64,000 nucleotides of DNA from Planktothrix sp. FACHB-1365 (lineage in GTDB: Bacteria; Cyanobacteriota; Cyanobacteriia; Cyanobacteriales; Microcoleaceae): positions 62,001-126,000 of the forward strand of contig NZ_JACJSC010000006.1 of assembly GCF_014697575.1 (NCBI RefSeq), in the 5' to 3' direction. Below, in pieces: positions 35,731 to 45,192 of the stretch. The number at the start of each line of letters is the position of its first letter. Within the stretch, counting starts at the first letter, position 1. Below the pieces are notes generated by a model, which worked only from the letters and a program-made list of their open reading frames with translations, searched no databases and was not told the DNA's origin. The position numbers and the translations under genes are program-made.

Positions 35731-36105
35731 TTACTCTTCCCAATGCAACAGCAAGCGCATCTGTTGAACTAAATCAGGAGCGGTGAAGGGTTTAGTAATG
35801 ACTCCAGTAATAGGAAGTTCAATCAATTGTTGCTTTTCGTAAATCTGAGCTTTTGCCGTTAATAAAATCACCGGAATCGATGCAATAATTGAAGTTTCCT
35901 GTATTTTTTTAAAGGTCGTAATACCATCCATTTCTGGCATCATCACATCTAATAGAATAACATCAGGATGGTCTACTAACGCTCGATCAATGCCTTGCTG
36001 ACCGGATGTTTCCATCAATACCTCCCATCCAGCAATTGCTTTTAAGGAAATCTGTACAATTTGACCGATCGCCCGATCATCATCAATAATAAGAACTCGC
36101 TTCAT
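35731..36105 (-). CDS. CheY-like response regulator, partner of the multi-PAS kinase
   Basis: 124-residue single receiver domain with all key residues. The acidic pair is VLIIDDDRAIGQIV, the phospho-acceptor is DVILLDVMMPEMDGITTF, then IPVILLTAKAQ with the Thr, and VITKPFTAPDLV with the Lys. I start at the ATG at 36105 (MKRVLIIDDD), which overlaps the kinase's end by 23 bases, indicating translational coupling. A longer frame from 36177 would read through the kinase's end and is rejected. With no output domain, it probably relays phosphate or acts by contact. Confidence 0.88.
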   Translation of the reverse strand: MKRVLIIDDDRAIGQIVQISLKAIAGWEVLMETSGQQGIDRALVDHPDVILLDVMMPEMDGITTFKKIQETSIIASIPVILLTAKAQIYEKQQLIELPITGVITKPFTAPDLVQQMRLLLHWEE

Positions 36106-39100
36106 AATTAATAGGAATTGTAAAATAAAATGTACTGCCGACTTGGAGACGACTTTCCACCCAAATTTGTCCCCCATGCTGTTGAATAATACTCCGACAA
36201 ATGGCTAATCCTAAACCAGTTCCCCCTTTTTCCCGCGAATCAGAACTGTCAACTTGGTGGAAGCGTTCAAAAATACTCTCCAGGTTTTCTTTCGGAATTC
36301 CCCGTCCTTGATCTCGAATTGCAAATAACAAAAATTGAGAGGTTAGGGGAGGATAAATTTTGTTGGAGGTCGAAGCTTGATGTGCATTGATAGTGGGTTG
36401 TTCATCATCTGAAGAAGATTGATAAAGATGCACTGAAAGATGAATTACAGAGTGATTAGGGGAGAATTTAATGGCATTACTCAGCAAATTAATCAAAACT
36501 TGTAATAATCGATCTGGATCAGCATCAATCTCAAAAGGTTGAATCTGACTTTCAAGGACAACCCCACCTTGATTGGCTAACTCCTGCATTTGAGCAATCG
36601 CGGTATTGATTAAAATCGTAACATCACAAGGGCGAATTGCCAGACGAATTTTACCCGATTCCAAACGCTCTAAATCCAAAATATCATTCACCAAACGCAC
36701 CAACCGATTAACCCCGGTCATGGCAATATCCAGGGTGATTTGTCCTTCAGGAGACTGCGGTGCAATAATATTGCTATGGAGTAAACTCAAACCCGCCTGC
36801 ATAGATGTTAGTGGCGTGCGTAACTCATGACTGACAATGGAAATAAATTCAGCCTTCATGCGTTCGAGTTGATAACGTTCTGTAATATCCTCTCCAATAC
36901 TAAGCGTACCAATAGGCTGACCCTCAACATTTTGCAATAAAGTATTATTCCAGGCGACCATGCGTTCCTCTCCCGATTGGGTAAGAATAGAATTTTGATA
37001 ATAGGGATGGAAATCAGTCGCTATAATGTCTTGGAACATTTTGTTAACCTCTAACCTTTGATAGGGGGGAATAAAGTGATCAAACCACATTTTTCCTAAG
37101 ACTTCCGCTTCCGAATATCCGGTTAATTTCAGGAAAAAAGGATTGATATATTCAACCTGACCCTCTTCATTTAAAGCCACAACAATTAACTGCACATTAT
37201 CGAGAAGAGATTGCCAACGGCGGTTGGATTCGCGTAGGGTTGCTTCCGTTTGTTTTTGCTGCGTAATATTACGAATAATAGTAGAAATAAATTGAACTTG
37301 ATTCGTCCCATATGTATGAGCCAGGATTACTTGAGAAACCGGAATTTCCTCTCCATCCGATTTCAAAATAGCTGTTTCTCCCATCCAAACTCCTTCTCGA
37401 ATTGCAGTCGGAATGCCCTGATCTCTAAGAATAGAAAAAGCCCAGGGCGGGTGCACATCAGGAATCAAAAGTTGATCAATTGGTGAGTGTTCTGGAAAGC
37501 CAAATATTCGACGACCTGACAAGTTAAGGTATTCTACCTCCAGGGTATTAACCGCAGCCGTTCCCACAATATCGGACGTTACTTCTAAAATATCAATTAG
37601 TTTTTCTCGCTCGATTTCAATTCGTTTGCGATCGCTAATTTCTATAATAATATTCCCAATTGCCCCTTGATTTTCAGCGTTCCCTGGAATCCGAAAATAG
37701 GACACCAACCAATAGCGCATCACATTAGGTTCTTCGGGTAAAGCCATCGCAACTTCTCTATTAGATATAGCCTCCCCCGTTTCCAATACCCGTTGTAATA
37801 AAGGTAGAATTGAGGGAGCGAGATGGGGTAAAATTTCAGTGACTGAACGATGAACATGGGCTTCAATAGAATAACCATTCATATCAGCCAAAGCTTGATT
37901 CACTCGCACAAAACGCAACCGATGATCTTGAATTCCTAAGCCAATATTAGCAACAGCAGCCGCATCAAAGAAACTTTGTAACAGTTGTTCAGTATTTTTT
38001 AACTCCCTCTCCATGACTTCTCTAGTTATCAGTTCCTTTTGCAGACGATTATTCATTTTAGTTAATCTTCTTGTGCGTTGTTTAACCTTTTCTTCTAGTT
38101 CCGTATTCAAATTGTGTAGGGCAATTTCTGCCTGTTTACGCTCAGTAATTTCTAAAGTAATTCCTAAAATATGGCTCGGTTGACCGTTCGCATCCATCAG
38201 CAGATATCCTTTGCTTAACATCCAATGGAAACCCCCATCCAGCCCATAAATTCGATATTCAACAGTATAAATATCGTGGTTTTCCAAAGTATTTTGGAAG
38301 CTGCGTTCAAACTGGGGAAGATCATCAGGATGAAGTAAAGTTTTCCAAGCCTCAAAATCAGAAACTCGACCTCCTAAAGGCAGTCCCCATAACATTAATT
38401 GATTGTCATTACAAGTTAATTGATTACCCCGCAAATCCCAATCCCAGCACCCAATCTCGGTTAACTCTAGAGTCATGCGAAGCCGTTCTTCACTGACTTT
38501 GAGGTCTTGTTCTAATTGTTTACGTTGCGTAATATCCTCAGAAAAAATAATAATCCCACAAAACTCCCCCCTGCTATTAGACCAAGGGCGAACTTCCCAG
38601 CGAACCCACTGTTGAGTTCCATCAAGACGCACCAGCAAATCCTCATCGGATTTTTCTATATTTCCAGCTAGACACCGCCGATGGACTTGTTTCCAACGTT
38701 CAGGAATTTCAGGAAAAATCTCATAATGCGATCGCCCTAAAATAGACTCAATCGACCCTAGTTGATAATCCTCTACCCAACGTTGACTAGCCATCACATA
38801 ACGCAGATTTTCATCCAGCATGGCAATTCCCGCCGGAGCATAACTAACAAACAGGCGCAGGGTTTCTTCCCGTTCCATCAGGTCAATCTCCACCTGTTTA
38901 CGGGGGGTAATATCCTTGATCACCCCTAACATTCGAGTCGGTTGATCTCGGAGAACATTACCCGCACCCCAAACCCAATGCAAGCTCCCATCAGGCCAAA
39001 TAACTCGATATTCCACCGAGTACAACTCTTGAGTTTGGATGGACCGTTGTAATCCCGCCTCTACATCCTCGATATCATCAGGATGGACAGACCTTTGCCA

Positions 39101-40741
39101 AGTCGGATAATCGGAAACAGCAGCCTCAGGATCTAATCCCAATAGGCGGAAGTGATTGTCATTCCACACAACATCCTGAGTTTGCAAATTCCAATCCCAG
39201 CAGCCAACCCCCGTTAAATCTAGGGCTAAATTTAACCGTTCTTCATTAATTTGTAACTGGGTTTCTAAATGTTTCCGTTCCGTGAGATCAAGAGCACAAC
39301 CAGCCACCATCACCACATGACCCTCTTGATCACACAAAGCCTTTCCCTTCGCCAAAATCCAGCGCACCGTACCATCAAGCCAAATAATTCGATACTCCGC
39401 GTTATAGGGTTGTTGATGGGCGATCACTTGTCCGATTTTTGCAGTGATCACAGGGCGATCTTCGGGATGGATGCGTTGGATAATCGAGTTAAAAGTCACA
39501 GTTCCAGAAGTGAGGGGAAAGCCAAACATCGCCTTAAACCGATCAGACACCGTAGAAACTTGAGCCGCCACATCCAGACACCAGGTTCCTAAATCAGCCG
39601 ATTCCACCGCCGTTTTTAACCGTTCTTGACTGTGTTGTAACGCGATTTCTGCCTGTTTTCGGTCTAATAATTCCTGTTGTAGTTCTTCGAGTAAGGTTGC
39701 TTGCTGAATAGCAACACTCACTTGAGTCCCTAATTCCTGCATCAAGTTAACCTCATTAGCCGTCCAAAATCGAGGAGCCGTACAATGATGGGCAATTAAT
39801 AACCCCCAAAGATGTTCTCGCAATAACAGGGGAACGATGAGGTTACTGCGGATGTGTAACTGTTCCAGAAACTCTCGATGACAGTCACTGATGTCAGGAT
39901 CGGTGTAAATATCTTGGATCACCCTGGTTCGTCCCTGTTCGTAGGGTGTGACCCAGGTGTAGGGAAAGTGTTCTTCTGGCATCACCACCCCTAGAAGGGA
40001 TAAAGTTGGATCACAAACCGACTCCTGTAGGATGATACCCGTGCGATCAGGTTGAAATTGATAGACAATCACGCGATCGCTTTGTAGAATCTGTCTAATT
40101 TCCGTAACGGTTCTTTGCAGAATTTCTGCTAAATTCAGGGACTGACGAATCGATAAAGCCGTCTTAGCAATCAACTGTCGGCAGTGTTGTTGCCATTGTT
40201 GTTCCCGCAAGAGTTGAGTTTTTTGAACTAAATGAGTCACGGATCGATTTAAACTATCCGCAGTAATCTGGCTTTTATCTAAATAATCTTGAGCACCGTA
40301 TTTGAAGAGTTCAACGGCAATTTCTGTATTTCCCTGTCCGGTAATAACCAGAGCCGGACATTGATGATTTTCCCAATATTTCCGAAATTGGATTAAAAAT
40401 TCTAACCCGTCCATATCGGGTAAACTATAATCTAATAGCAGAATATCGGGCTGATTTTGTTGACACCAACTTAAAGCTTCTTCCCCTAAATTAAAGTTAA
40501 TAAACTGATAAGTATACTCCTGATTTTGTCTGAGGAACCGTTGATAAATATTGCAATCAATTTCACTATCTTCTACACATAGAACTTGCAGGGATTTACC
40601 ATTTTCCCTAGAACTCAAGTAATTTACCAACAATGAAGGTTTAGACGGGCTCTGTTCTGTTACCTGTGTTAGGGTTGCCACCTGCGCCCGTAGCACCTCT
40701 AACTCCGCGATTAATTGTGCTTTCGTCTTCAGGTGATCCAT
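36083..40741 (-). CDS. Hybrid sensor histidine kinase: REC-GAF(CBCR-like)-multi-PAS-HisKA-HATPase
   Basis: 1552-residue cytosolic sensor with no membrane segments. An N-terminal receiver (residues ~52-170) has Asp104 in DILLLDYSLPDMDG. A GAF domain (~195-350) follows, with Cys287-His288 in PDISDCHREFLEQL and then RSNLIVPLL and LLIAHH, the layout of bilin-binding cyanobacteriochromes. The extra Cys of the DXCF class is absent (EEHF instead). Seven PAS-like segments follow to ~1310, several ending in LxGVxxDITxRKQ-type PAC ends, with a coiled coil near 890-940. HisKA has SIVSHELRTPLTSMQ, and HATPase has NLLSNAIKFSP, DQGRGIPKENLESIFERF and GGTGLGLAI. It starts at ATG 40741, right at the edge of a heptamer array. 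The response regulator gene overlaps its end. Confidence 0.88.
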   Translation of the reverse strand: MDHLKTKAQLIAELEVLRAQVATLTQVTEQSPSKPSLLVNYLSSRENGKSLQVLCVEDSEIDCNIYQRFLRQNQEYTYQFINFNLGEEALSWCQQNQPDILLLDYSLPDMDGLEFLIQFRKYWENHQCPALVITGQGNTEIAVELFKYGAQDYLDKSQITADSLNRSVTHLVQKTQLLREQQWQQHCRQLIAKTALSIRQSLNLAEILQRTVTEIRQILQSDRVIVYQFQPDRTGIILQESVCDPTLSLLGVVMPEEHFPYTWVTPYEQGRTRVIQDIYTDPDISDCHREFLEQLHIRSNLIVPLLLREHLWGLLIAHHCTAPRFWTANEVNLMQELGTQVSVAIQQATLLEELQQELLDRKQAEIALQHSQERLKTAVESADLGTWCLDVAAQVSTVSDRFKAMFGFPLTSGTVTFNSIIQRIHPEDRPVITAKIGQVIAHQQPYNAEYRIIWLDGTVRWILAKGKALCDQEGHVVMVAGCALDLTERKHLETQLQINEERLNLALDLTGVGCWDWNLQTQDVVWNDNHFRLLGLDPEAAVSDYPTWQRSVHPDDIEDVEAGLQRSIQTQELYSVEYRVIWPDGSLHWVWGAGNVLRDQPTRMLGVIKDITPRKQVEIDLMEREETLRLFVSYAPAGIAMLDENLRYVMASQRWVEDYQLGSIESILGRSHYEIFPEIPERWKQVHRRCLAGNIEKSDEDLLVRLDGTQQWVRWEVRPWSNSRGEFCGIIIFSEDITQRKQLEQDLKVSEERLRMTLELTEIGCWDWDLRGNQLTCNDNQLMLWGLPLGGRVSDFEAWKTLLHPDDLPQFERSFQNTLENHDIYTVEYRIYGLDGGFHWMLSKGYLLMDANGQPSHILGITLEITERKQAEIALHNLNTELEEKVKQRTRRLTKMNNRLQKELITREVMERELKNTEQLLQSFFDAAAVANIGLGIQDHRLRFVRVNQALADMNGYSIEAHVHRSVTEILPHLAPSILPLLQRVLETGEAISNREVAMALPEEPNVMRYWLVSYFRIPGNAENQGAIGNIIIEISDRKRIEIEREKLIDILEVTSDIVGTAAVNTLEVEYLNLSGRRIFGFPEHSPIDQLLIPDVHPPWAFSILRDQGIPTAIREGVWMGETAILKSDGEEIPVSQVILAHTYGTNQVQFISTIIRNITQQKQTEATLRESNRRWQSLLDNVQLIVVALNEEGQVEYINPFFLKLTGYSEAEVLGKMWFDHFIPPYQRLEVNKMFQDIIATDFHPYYQNSILTQSGEERMVAWNNTLLQNVEGQPIGTLSIGEDITERYQLERMKAEFISIVSHELRTPLTSMQAGLSLLHSNIIAPQSPEGQITLDIAMTGVNRLVRLVNDILDLERLESGKIRLAIRPCDVTILINTAIAQMQELANQGGVVLESQIQPFEIDADPDRLLQVLINLLSNAIKFSPNHSVIHLSVHLYQSSSDDEQPTINAHQASTSNKIYPPLTSQFLLFAIRDQGRGIPKENLESIFERFHQVDSSDSREKGGTGLGLAICRSIIQQHGGQIWVESRLQVGSTFYFTIPINYEASSYY

Positions 40742-40742
40742 A

Positions 40743-40958
40743 ATCAGTTATCAGTTATCAGTTATCAGTTATCAGTTATCAGTTATCAGTTATCAGTTAT
40801 CAGTTATCAGTTATCAGTTATCAGTTATCAGTTGACAGTTGACAGTTGACAGTTGACAGTTATCAGTTATCAGTTATCAGTTATCAGTTATCAGTTATCA
40901 GTTGATAGTTGATAGTTGATAGTTGACAGTTATCAATTATCAATTATCGGTTGACAGT
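40743..40958. repeat. Long heptamer repeat array (CAGTTAT)n with CAGTTGA variants
   Basis: Nearly 30 tandem heptamers, mostly CAGTTAT, with blocks of CAGTTGA and CAGTTGATAGTTGATAG forms. It lies between the kinase start and the four-helix-bundle gene, and the last codons and stop of that gene are built from degenerate units. No spacers are present, so it is not a CRISPR array. The STRR class is known in cyanobacteria. Confidence 0.9.
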
Positions 40959-41328
40959 TTTTATTGATCCTAGTATTTTTAAGGATGGCAAAAAGAATTT
41001 TTCCGACTTCATCGGCATCTTGATAGATACTGTTAAAAGCTTGTTCATCTAAATAGCTTGTGTCTTTTAATAAAGAAAGCCAGTATTTAGTTTCCAGACA
41101 TTCTTTATAAGCAATAGAGATTTTGGCAGAAAAATCTGCTTGAGATATTGCACCATTGGCTTCAGCAATATTCGCTCCAATTGATGTACCACTTCTAATT
41201 AACTGCTTAGACAAAACCCACTCCTGCTTATTTTGAGTTAGATATTTATAAGCATTAACAACCCGAATCGCAAATTTATAAGCTTTATCATAAACCAAAC
41301 TTTTTTGACACAATCCTTCATCACTCAT
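40933..41328 (-). CDS. Four-helix-bundle protein (S23/Avd-like)
   Basis: 131-residue helical protein of the S23/IVP family. Marks are YDKAYKFAIRVVNAYKYL, LSKQLIRSGTSIGANIAEAN and KISIAYKECLETKYWLSLLKD. Related proteins are encoded inside 23S rRNA intervening sequences, or serve as Avd accessory proteins of diversity-generating retroelements. No rRNA, reverse transcriptase or variable repeat is near, so this is a stand-alone member of unknown role. AGGAGG lies six bases before the ATG at 41328. The last ~8 codons and the stop come from the neighbouring heptamer array (NCQPIIDN), so the C-terminus is repeat-derived. Heptamer arrays flank it on both sides. Confidence 0.82.
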   Translation of the reverse strand: MSDEGLCQKSLVYDKAYKFAIRVVNAYKYLTQNKQEWVLSKQLIRSGTSIGANIAEANGAISQADFSAKISIAYKECLETKYWLSLLKDTSYLDEQAFNSIYQDADEVGKILFAILKNTRINKNCQPIIDN

Positions 41329-41402
41329 CAATACCTCCTCTTATTAACTAATGATTCATTCCCCAACATCCAATTGATTAAGACTAACCCCCAACTGAGT
41401 AC

Positions 41403-41562
41403 AGACGCGACATGGCGCGCCTCAACTGTCAACTGATAACTGATAACCTGTCAACTGATAACTGATAACTGATAACTGATAACCTGTCAACTGATAACTG
41501 ATAACTGATAACTGATAACTGTCAACTGATAACTGATAACTGATAACTGTCAACTGATTACT
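41403..41562. repeat. Palindrome plus heptamer array upstream of the four-helix gene
   Basis: A short GACGCGACATGGCGCGCCTC dyad, related to the GTAGAGACG palindromes, is followed by about 18 ATAACTG / TCAACTG heptamers with occasional 8-base slips (ATAACCTG). The array reaches the stop codon of the GGDEF protein. Confidence 0.8.
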
Positions 41563-43994
41563 ATTCGACTTCTGCCTTGGGCTTTAGCTTGGTAAAGGGC
41601 TGTATCCGCAGCTTGGTAAAGGGTTTGTATGTCTTTGCCATCATCAGGAAACTGAGCAATTCCGCCACTAAAGGTGACTTGAAAGGGAATTCCATTCTTA
41701 GCCCAGAATTGGTGCTGGCTGAAAACCTCAAAAATCTCCTGTAATCGATGAATTCCAGTGGATTTCATTATCCCATATATCCCTATTACAAATTCCTCGC
41801 CCCCCCAACGTCCTACCACGTCTTCTTGTCTTAAGGATTGTTGTAAAAGTTTGCCCAAATAACTTAAAACCTGATCTCCGATATCGTGTCCATATTGATC
41901 ATTGATGCGTTTGAAATGATCTAAGTCCAACATTACTAGACTGAAGGGTTGTTGTTGTCGTTGGGCTAAATGGAGTAAGGAAGTCAGGTCTTGTAACGCT
42001 TTTCGCCGGAGACTAACTCCTGTTAACTCATCCAATTCCGTCATTTTCCAGCGTTTTCGCTGTTGAAGTCGAATTTCAATCCGAGTCAGCAATTCTTGGG
42101 GGCCAATGGGTTTCGATAAAACATCATCAGCCCCGGCGGTAAAACTGCGTTGAATGGTTTCAGGGTCAGTATAACCGGATAAAACCAAGATGGGTAATCG
42201 GTTCCAGCGTGGATCACGGCGAATAATTTCACACAAATCCCAACCCGTGACACTGGGGGAGGGTATGGGATCTGTCAGGTTCAAGGCGCAGATGTTGGAT
42301 AATTCCAAATCCAGAATTAACAAATCAGGAGCCGTTTGTTCTAAGATTTCCCAAAATTTTTCGGCTTGATTCAGCAAGATGACCTGATAACCTGCGTCTT
42401 CTAATACACTTTCTAAAGCTTCTAGTAAAATTAGATTGTCATCAACGACTAAAATCCGAGTCGATAGGGAATTTTTTTGCTCTAAAACTTGGGATACCGC
42501 CTGCATGATTTGATTGGGAGTTAAGGGTTTTTGCAAGAAGCAGGGACTTCCCAACCGCGCCGCCTCAATTCGCTTCATCCAGGCGGGTTCTGCCGTTAAC
42601 ATGACCACTGAAATATTGGGATATTGATCTCGTACCGTTGCGAGAAAATCTAATCCCGTTTCTGTAGAATTCGGGAAGTTGAGATCCAAGATCATGCCAT
42701 CAAATTTATACTGAGTCAACAATTGTTGGGCTTGTCGGAGATCCGTGGCAATATGAGATTCATAGCCCCAATTCACCGCTTCAATAGCAATAATTTGAGC
42801 CAAGGGAAAATCATCATCTACAAGTAACAATGTGCTGCGAATCGGGGTTTTAGATTGAGGTTGAGGTTGGGGGTCACTTTTGGGGTGAATCTGTTGATTA
42901 GTCTGTTCAATTGTGTTCCGTAATTTGGTTGTTAAGGTTTGGAGTTGGTCGGCTTCTGCTAATCCCAAGGGTTCTCCCGATTTCAAAATCTGCTGAATTT
43001 GGCGGGATAAATCCGAGGCTGACATTAATCCAAAACACCCTAATGATCCGATTAACGTATGAATTTCTCGTTCAGCATGGTGTTGTTGTTCGGGGGTTAA
43101 TCGTCCTTCATATAAGGCTGCGATCGCCTGTTGAACAATGGATAAGCGATCGCAGTAAAGGGGTTGGGACTCCTGCCACACGGGCCACAATTCCGGTAGC
43201 ATTTCTGAAGTTAGGAAAGACGGATCTAATTGTTGAGAAAATTCCTTCAAAACTTCCGGTTTTTTTTGTGATTTTTGGGCTTTATTTGGGGTTTGATTCT
43301 GTTTTTCTAATCTTAATCGATAGCCTAATTTATAAAGGGTTTCTATAATATCTTCAGATCCCTGCTCTTTGAGTTTCTTTCGTAATCCTTTAATATGCGC
43401 TCGAACTGTTCCTTCACTGGGAAAATCATCGTAGTTCCACAGACAATCTAATAAGCGACTGACACTAAAAATCTGATGGGGATTTCGCAGAAAAAGCTCT
43501 AATAATTCATATTCTTTTGCGGTTAATAAAAGGGGTTGATCTTGATAGGTTACTTGACAACTATTAAGATTCATACACAATTCCCCCCAAGTTAATTGGG
43601 GTGAGCGAGTTCCTGGATGTCGTCGCAATAAGGCCCTAATTCGAGCTAAAAATTCTTGTAAATCAAACGGTTTAACAATATAATCATCTGCTCCTGCATC
43701 CAAACCCATGACTTTATTGGTGACTGTATCCAAAGCGGTCATCAGCAGTATAGGTGTATCAGAATTCCGGCTTGAGGGGGAGGAGGAATTTACTCGAAGT
43801 TGTTGACAAAACTGTAAACCATCTAATCGAGGTAAACCTATATCGAGTAAGATTAAGTCGTAGGTAAAGGTTTCTGCAAAGTTCCATCCGATCAATCCAT
43901 CTCTGGCTAAATCGACCTGATAATGATGCTGCACTAAGAGAGTTTCTAATAGTTTAGCTAAATTGGGATCATCTTCTACACACAGAATTTTCAC
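41550..43994 (-). CDS. REC-wHTH-HPt-REC-REC-GGDEF signalling protein
   Basis: About 814 residues. Domains in order: receiver 1 (ILCVEDDPNLAKLL; Asp in LILLDIGLPRLDG); OmpR-type winged helix (LLTAKEYELLELFL ... EGTVRAHIKGLRKKLKEQG ... YKLGYRLR); HPt (EREIHTLIGSLGCFGL with the phospho-His); receiver 2 (LLLVDDDFPLAQII; Asp in GMILDLNFPN); receiver 3 (ILVVDDNLILLEAL; Asp in LLILDLELSN); and GGDEF (LDLDHFKRINDQYGHDIGD, RWGGEEFVIG). The GGEEF site is intact, and RQED five residues upstream fits an inhibitory I-site, so cyclic-di-GMP synthesis is likely. I start at GTG 43994 (AAGGA upstream); a GTG at 44042 would add 16 residues. Confidence 0.87.
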   Translation of the reverse strand: MKILCVEDDPNLAKLLETLLVQHHYQVDLARDGLIGWNFAETFTYDLILLDIGLPRLDGLQFCQQLRVNSSSPSSRNSDTPILLMTALDTVTNKVMGLDAGADDYIVKPFDLQEFLARIRALLRRHPGTRSPQLTWGELCMNLNSCQVTYQDQPLLLTAKEYELLELFLRNPHQIFSVSRLLDCLWNYDDFPSEGTVRAHIKGLRKKLKEQGSEDIIETLYKLGYRLRLEKQNQTPNKAQKSQKKPEVLKEFSQQLDPSFLTSEMLPELWPVWQESQPLYCDRLSIVQQAIAALYEGRLTPEQQHHAEREIHTLIGSLGCFGLMSASDLSRQIQQILKSGEPLGLAEADQLQTLTTKLRNTIEQTNQQIHPKSDPQPQPQSKTPIRSTLLLVDDDFPLAQIIAIEAVNWGYESHIATDLRQAQQLLTQYKFDGMILDLNFPNSTETGLDFLATVRDQYPNISVVMLTAEPAWMKRIEAARLGSPCFLQKPLTPNQIMQAVSQVLEQKNSLSTRILVVDDNLILLEALESVLEDAGYQVILLNQAEKFWEILEQTAPDLLILDLELSNICALNLTDPIPSPSVTGWDLCEIIRRDPRWNRLPILVLSGYTDPETIQRSFTAGADDVLSKPIGPQELLTRIEIRLQQRKRWKMTELDELTGVSLRRKALQDLTSLLHLAQRQQQPFSLVMLDLDHFKRINDQYGHDIGDQVLSYLGKLLQQSLRQEDVVGRWGGEEFVIGIYGIMKSTGIHRLQEIFEVFSQHQFWAKNGIPFQVTFSGGIAQFPDDGKDIQTLYQAADTALYQAKAQGRSRIVIS

Positions 43995-44082
43995 ATTTTT
44001 ATTCCTTGTGGATGTTATGCGGGATGATTCAATTTTACGCACTATTGCCTACTTCTTAATCAAGTATTATAAAGGAGGTCGG

Positions 44083-44280
44083 TCAGCGTAACAAAGATAG
44101 AACCAGAGAAGGTTGACTAGGGAGAGAAGTCTCTTTGCGGGATAAAATGCTGAGGGGCGGATTTTTAAGCTCGAATACAGGCATTTCTTCCCAACAATGA
44201 CGGCAGAACCAATAGACTTGATGGTTGCGGGTATGACGAAGCATTGATTCAGAGCAGCAGGGACAAGTATTCATATTCAT
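44083..44280 (-). CDS. Small zinc-ribbon-like protein
   Basis: 65-residue protein with two CxxC pairs, TCPCCSESMLRH and FCRHCWEEMP, forming a probable zinc ribbon, and then an unstructured tail. Small proteins of this kind accompany cyanobacterial signalling genes but have no assigned function. The coding strand has no ribosome site at the ATG (CCTCCT precedes it), and an alternative ATG lies six bases in. It is on the same strand as, and 88 bp upstream of, the GGDEF protein. Confidence 0.6.
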   Translation of the reverse strand: MNMNTCPCCSESMLRHTRNHQVYWFCRHCWEEMPVFELKNPPLSILSRKETSLPSQPSLVLSLLR

Positions 44281-44536
44281 AGGAGGGTTAAGGAATTTTA
44301 TTCAAAGTAAAGTATTATTAAGAGTGAACTGGGACTAAAAAGTTATTCCCGGTATCCAATTCTAATGTAGACTCAACTTGTGAAAATTTTGTGAATATTC
44401 TATTTTTATTGAGTGTTTTCTATTTCTGATTGATTATTTCCTATCCCTGTTCTCACTTTCATAAAAACAACCCATTGATAGAGGTTGAGAAAACCCGCTA
44501 AAATTAAGATGAATCAAGAAGTAGGAGGACAATGGG

Positions 44537-45091
44537 ATGCGACCGTTGCTGGAGATGCACCGACAACGCCAAATAATGGCTGCATCTCGACCCAAACCCG
44601 TTCAGAAGTTATGGCGTCAGTGGAGGAAATACTTTTATCGTCGTTTTATCCACCGTCAAGGTAAACCTGAATATTTAGCTAGAGGTTTAGCTGTTGGGGT
44701 GTTTACGGGTTGGTTTCCGTTTTTTGGCTTACAAATCATTTTAGGGGTGGCTTTAGCAACCCTTCTGCGGGGCCATAAATTGTTGGCGGTGGTTGGAACT
44801 TGGGTGAGTAACCCCATTACGTCTATTCCGATTTATTGGTTTAATTTTCATATCGGTCAATGGTTATTAGGTTTTCCTACCCTTTCTTTAGAAGAAGAAC
44901 AATCTTTATCCTTTGATAATCTTCTCAACTTAGGCACAGATTTTATGATGGCTTTATTGGTTGGATCTTTCACGGTTGCCTTAATTTGTGCAATTATTAG
45001 TTATTGGGGAAGTTTATATTTTATTCACCGTTTGCATCAAAAACAATTTGATCGACGGTATCGAAAAATGCACTCATCTGATTACAATTGA
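44537..45091 (+). CDS. DUF2062 membrane protein
   Basis: 184-residue protein with the DUF2062 signature: PEYLARGLAVGVFTGWFPFF, LQIILGVALATLLRGHKLLA and WVSNPITSIPIYWFNFHIG. Two to three membrane helices follow, the last being FMMALLVGSFTVALICAIIS. The N-terminus is strongly basic. The family is widespread with no established function. TAGGAGGAC lies before the start; ATG 44537 is in frame with the domain. Confidence 0.83.
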   Translation: MRPLLEMHRQRQIMAASRPKPVQKLWRQWRKYFYRRFIHRQGKPEYLARGLAVGVFTGWFPFFGLQIILGVALATLLRGHKLLAVVGTWVSNPITSIPIYWFNFHIGQWLLGFPTLSLEEEQSLSFDNLLNLGTDFMMALLVGSFTVALICAIISYWGSLYFIHRLHQKQFDRRYRKMHSSDYN

Positions 45092-45192
45092 TTCTGGGTT
45101 ATTAATTTCTGATATAAAGCTAGTAATCTTAACAAAATATCAAAAATACGTTACAATAATAGATTAGAAAGTTATTCTGGGATTGAGAATTA

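Noticed and set aside
36106-36177. Longer start for the response regulator at 36177
   Set aside because: It would read out of frame through the kinase's last codons; MKRVLIIDDD at 36105 is the natural start.
40933-41328. Four-helix-bundle gene as part of a diversity-generating retroelement or rRNA intervening sequence
   Set aside because: No reverse transcriptase, template/variable repeat or rRNA lies in the window near it.
40743-41562. Tandem repeats resembling a CRISPR array
   Set aside because: The unit is 7 bases in direct tandem, with no spacers and no cas genes; it fits the STRR class of cyanobacterial repeats.
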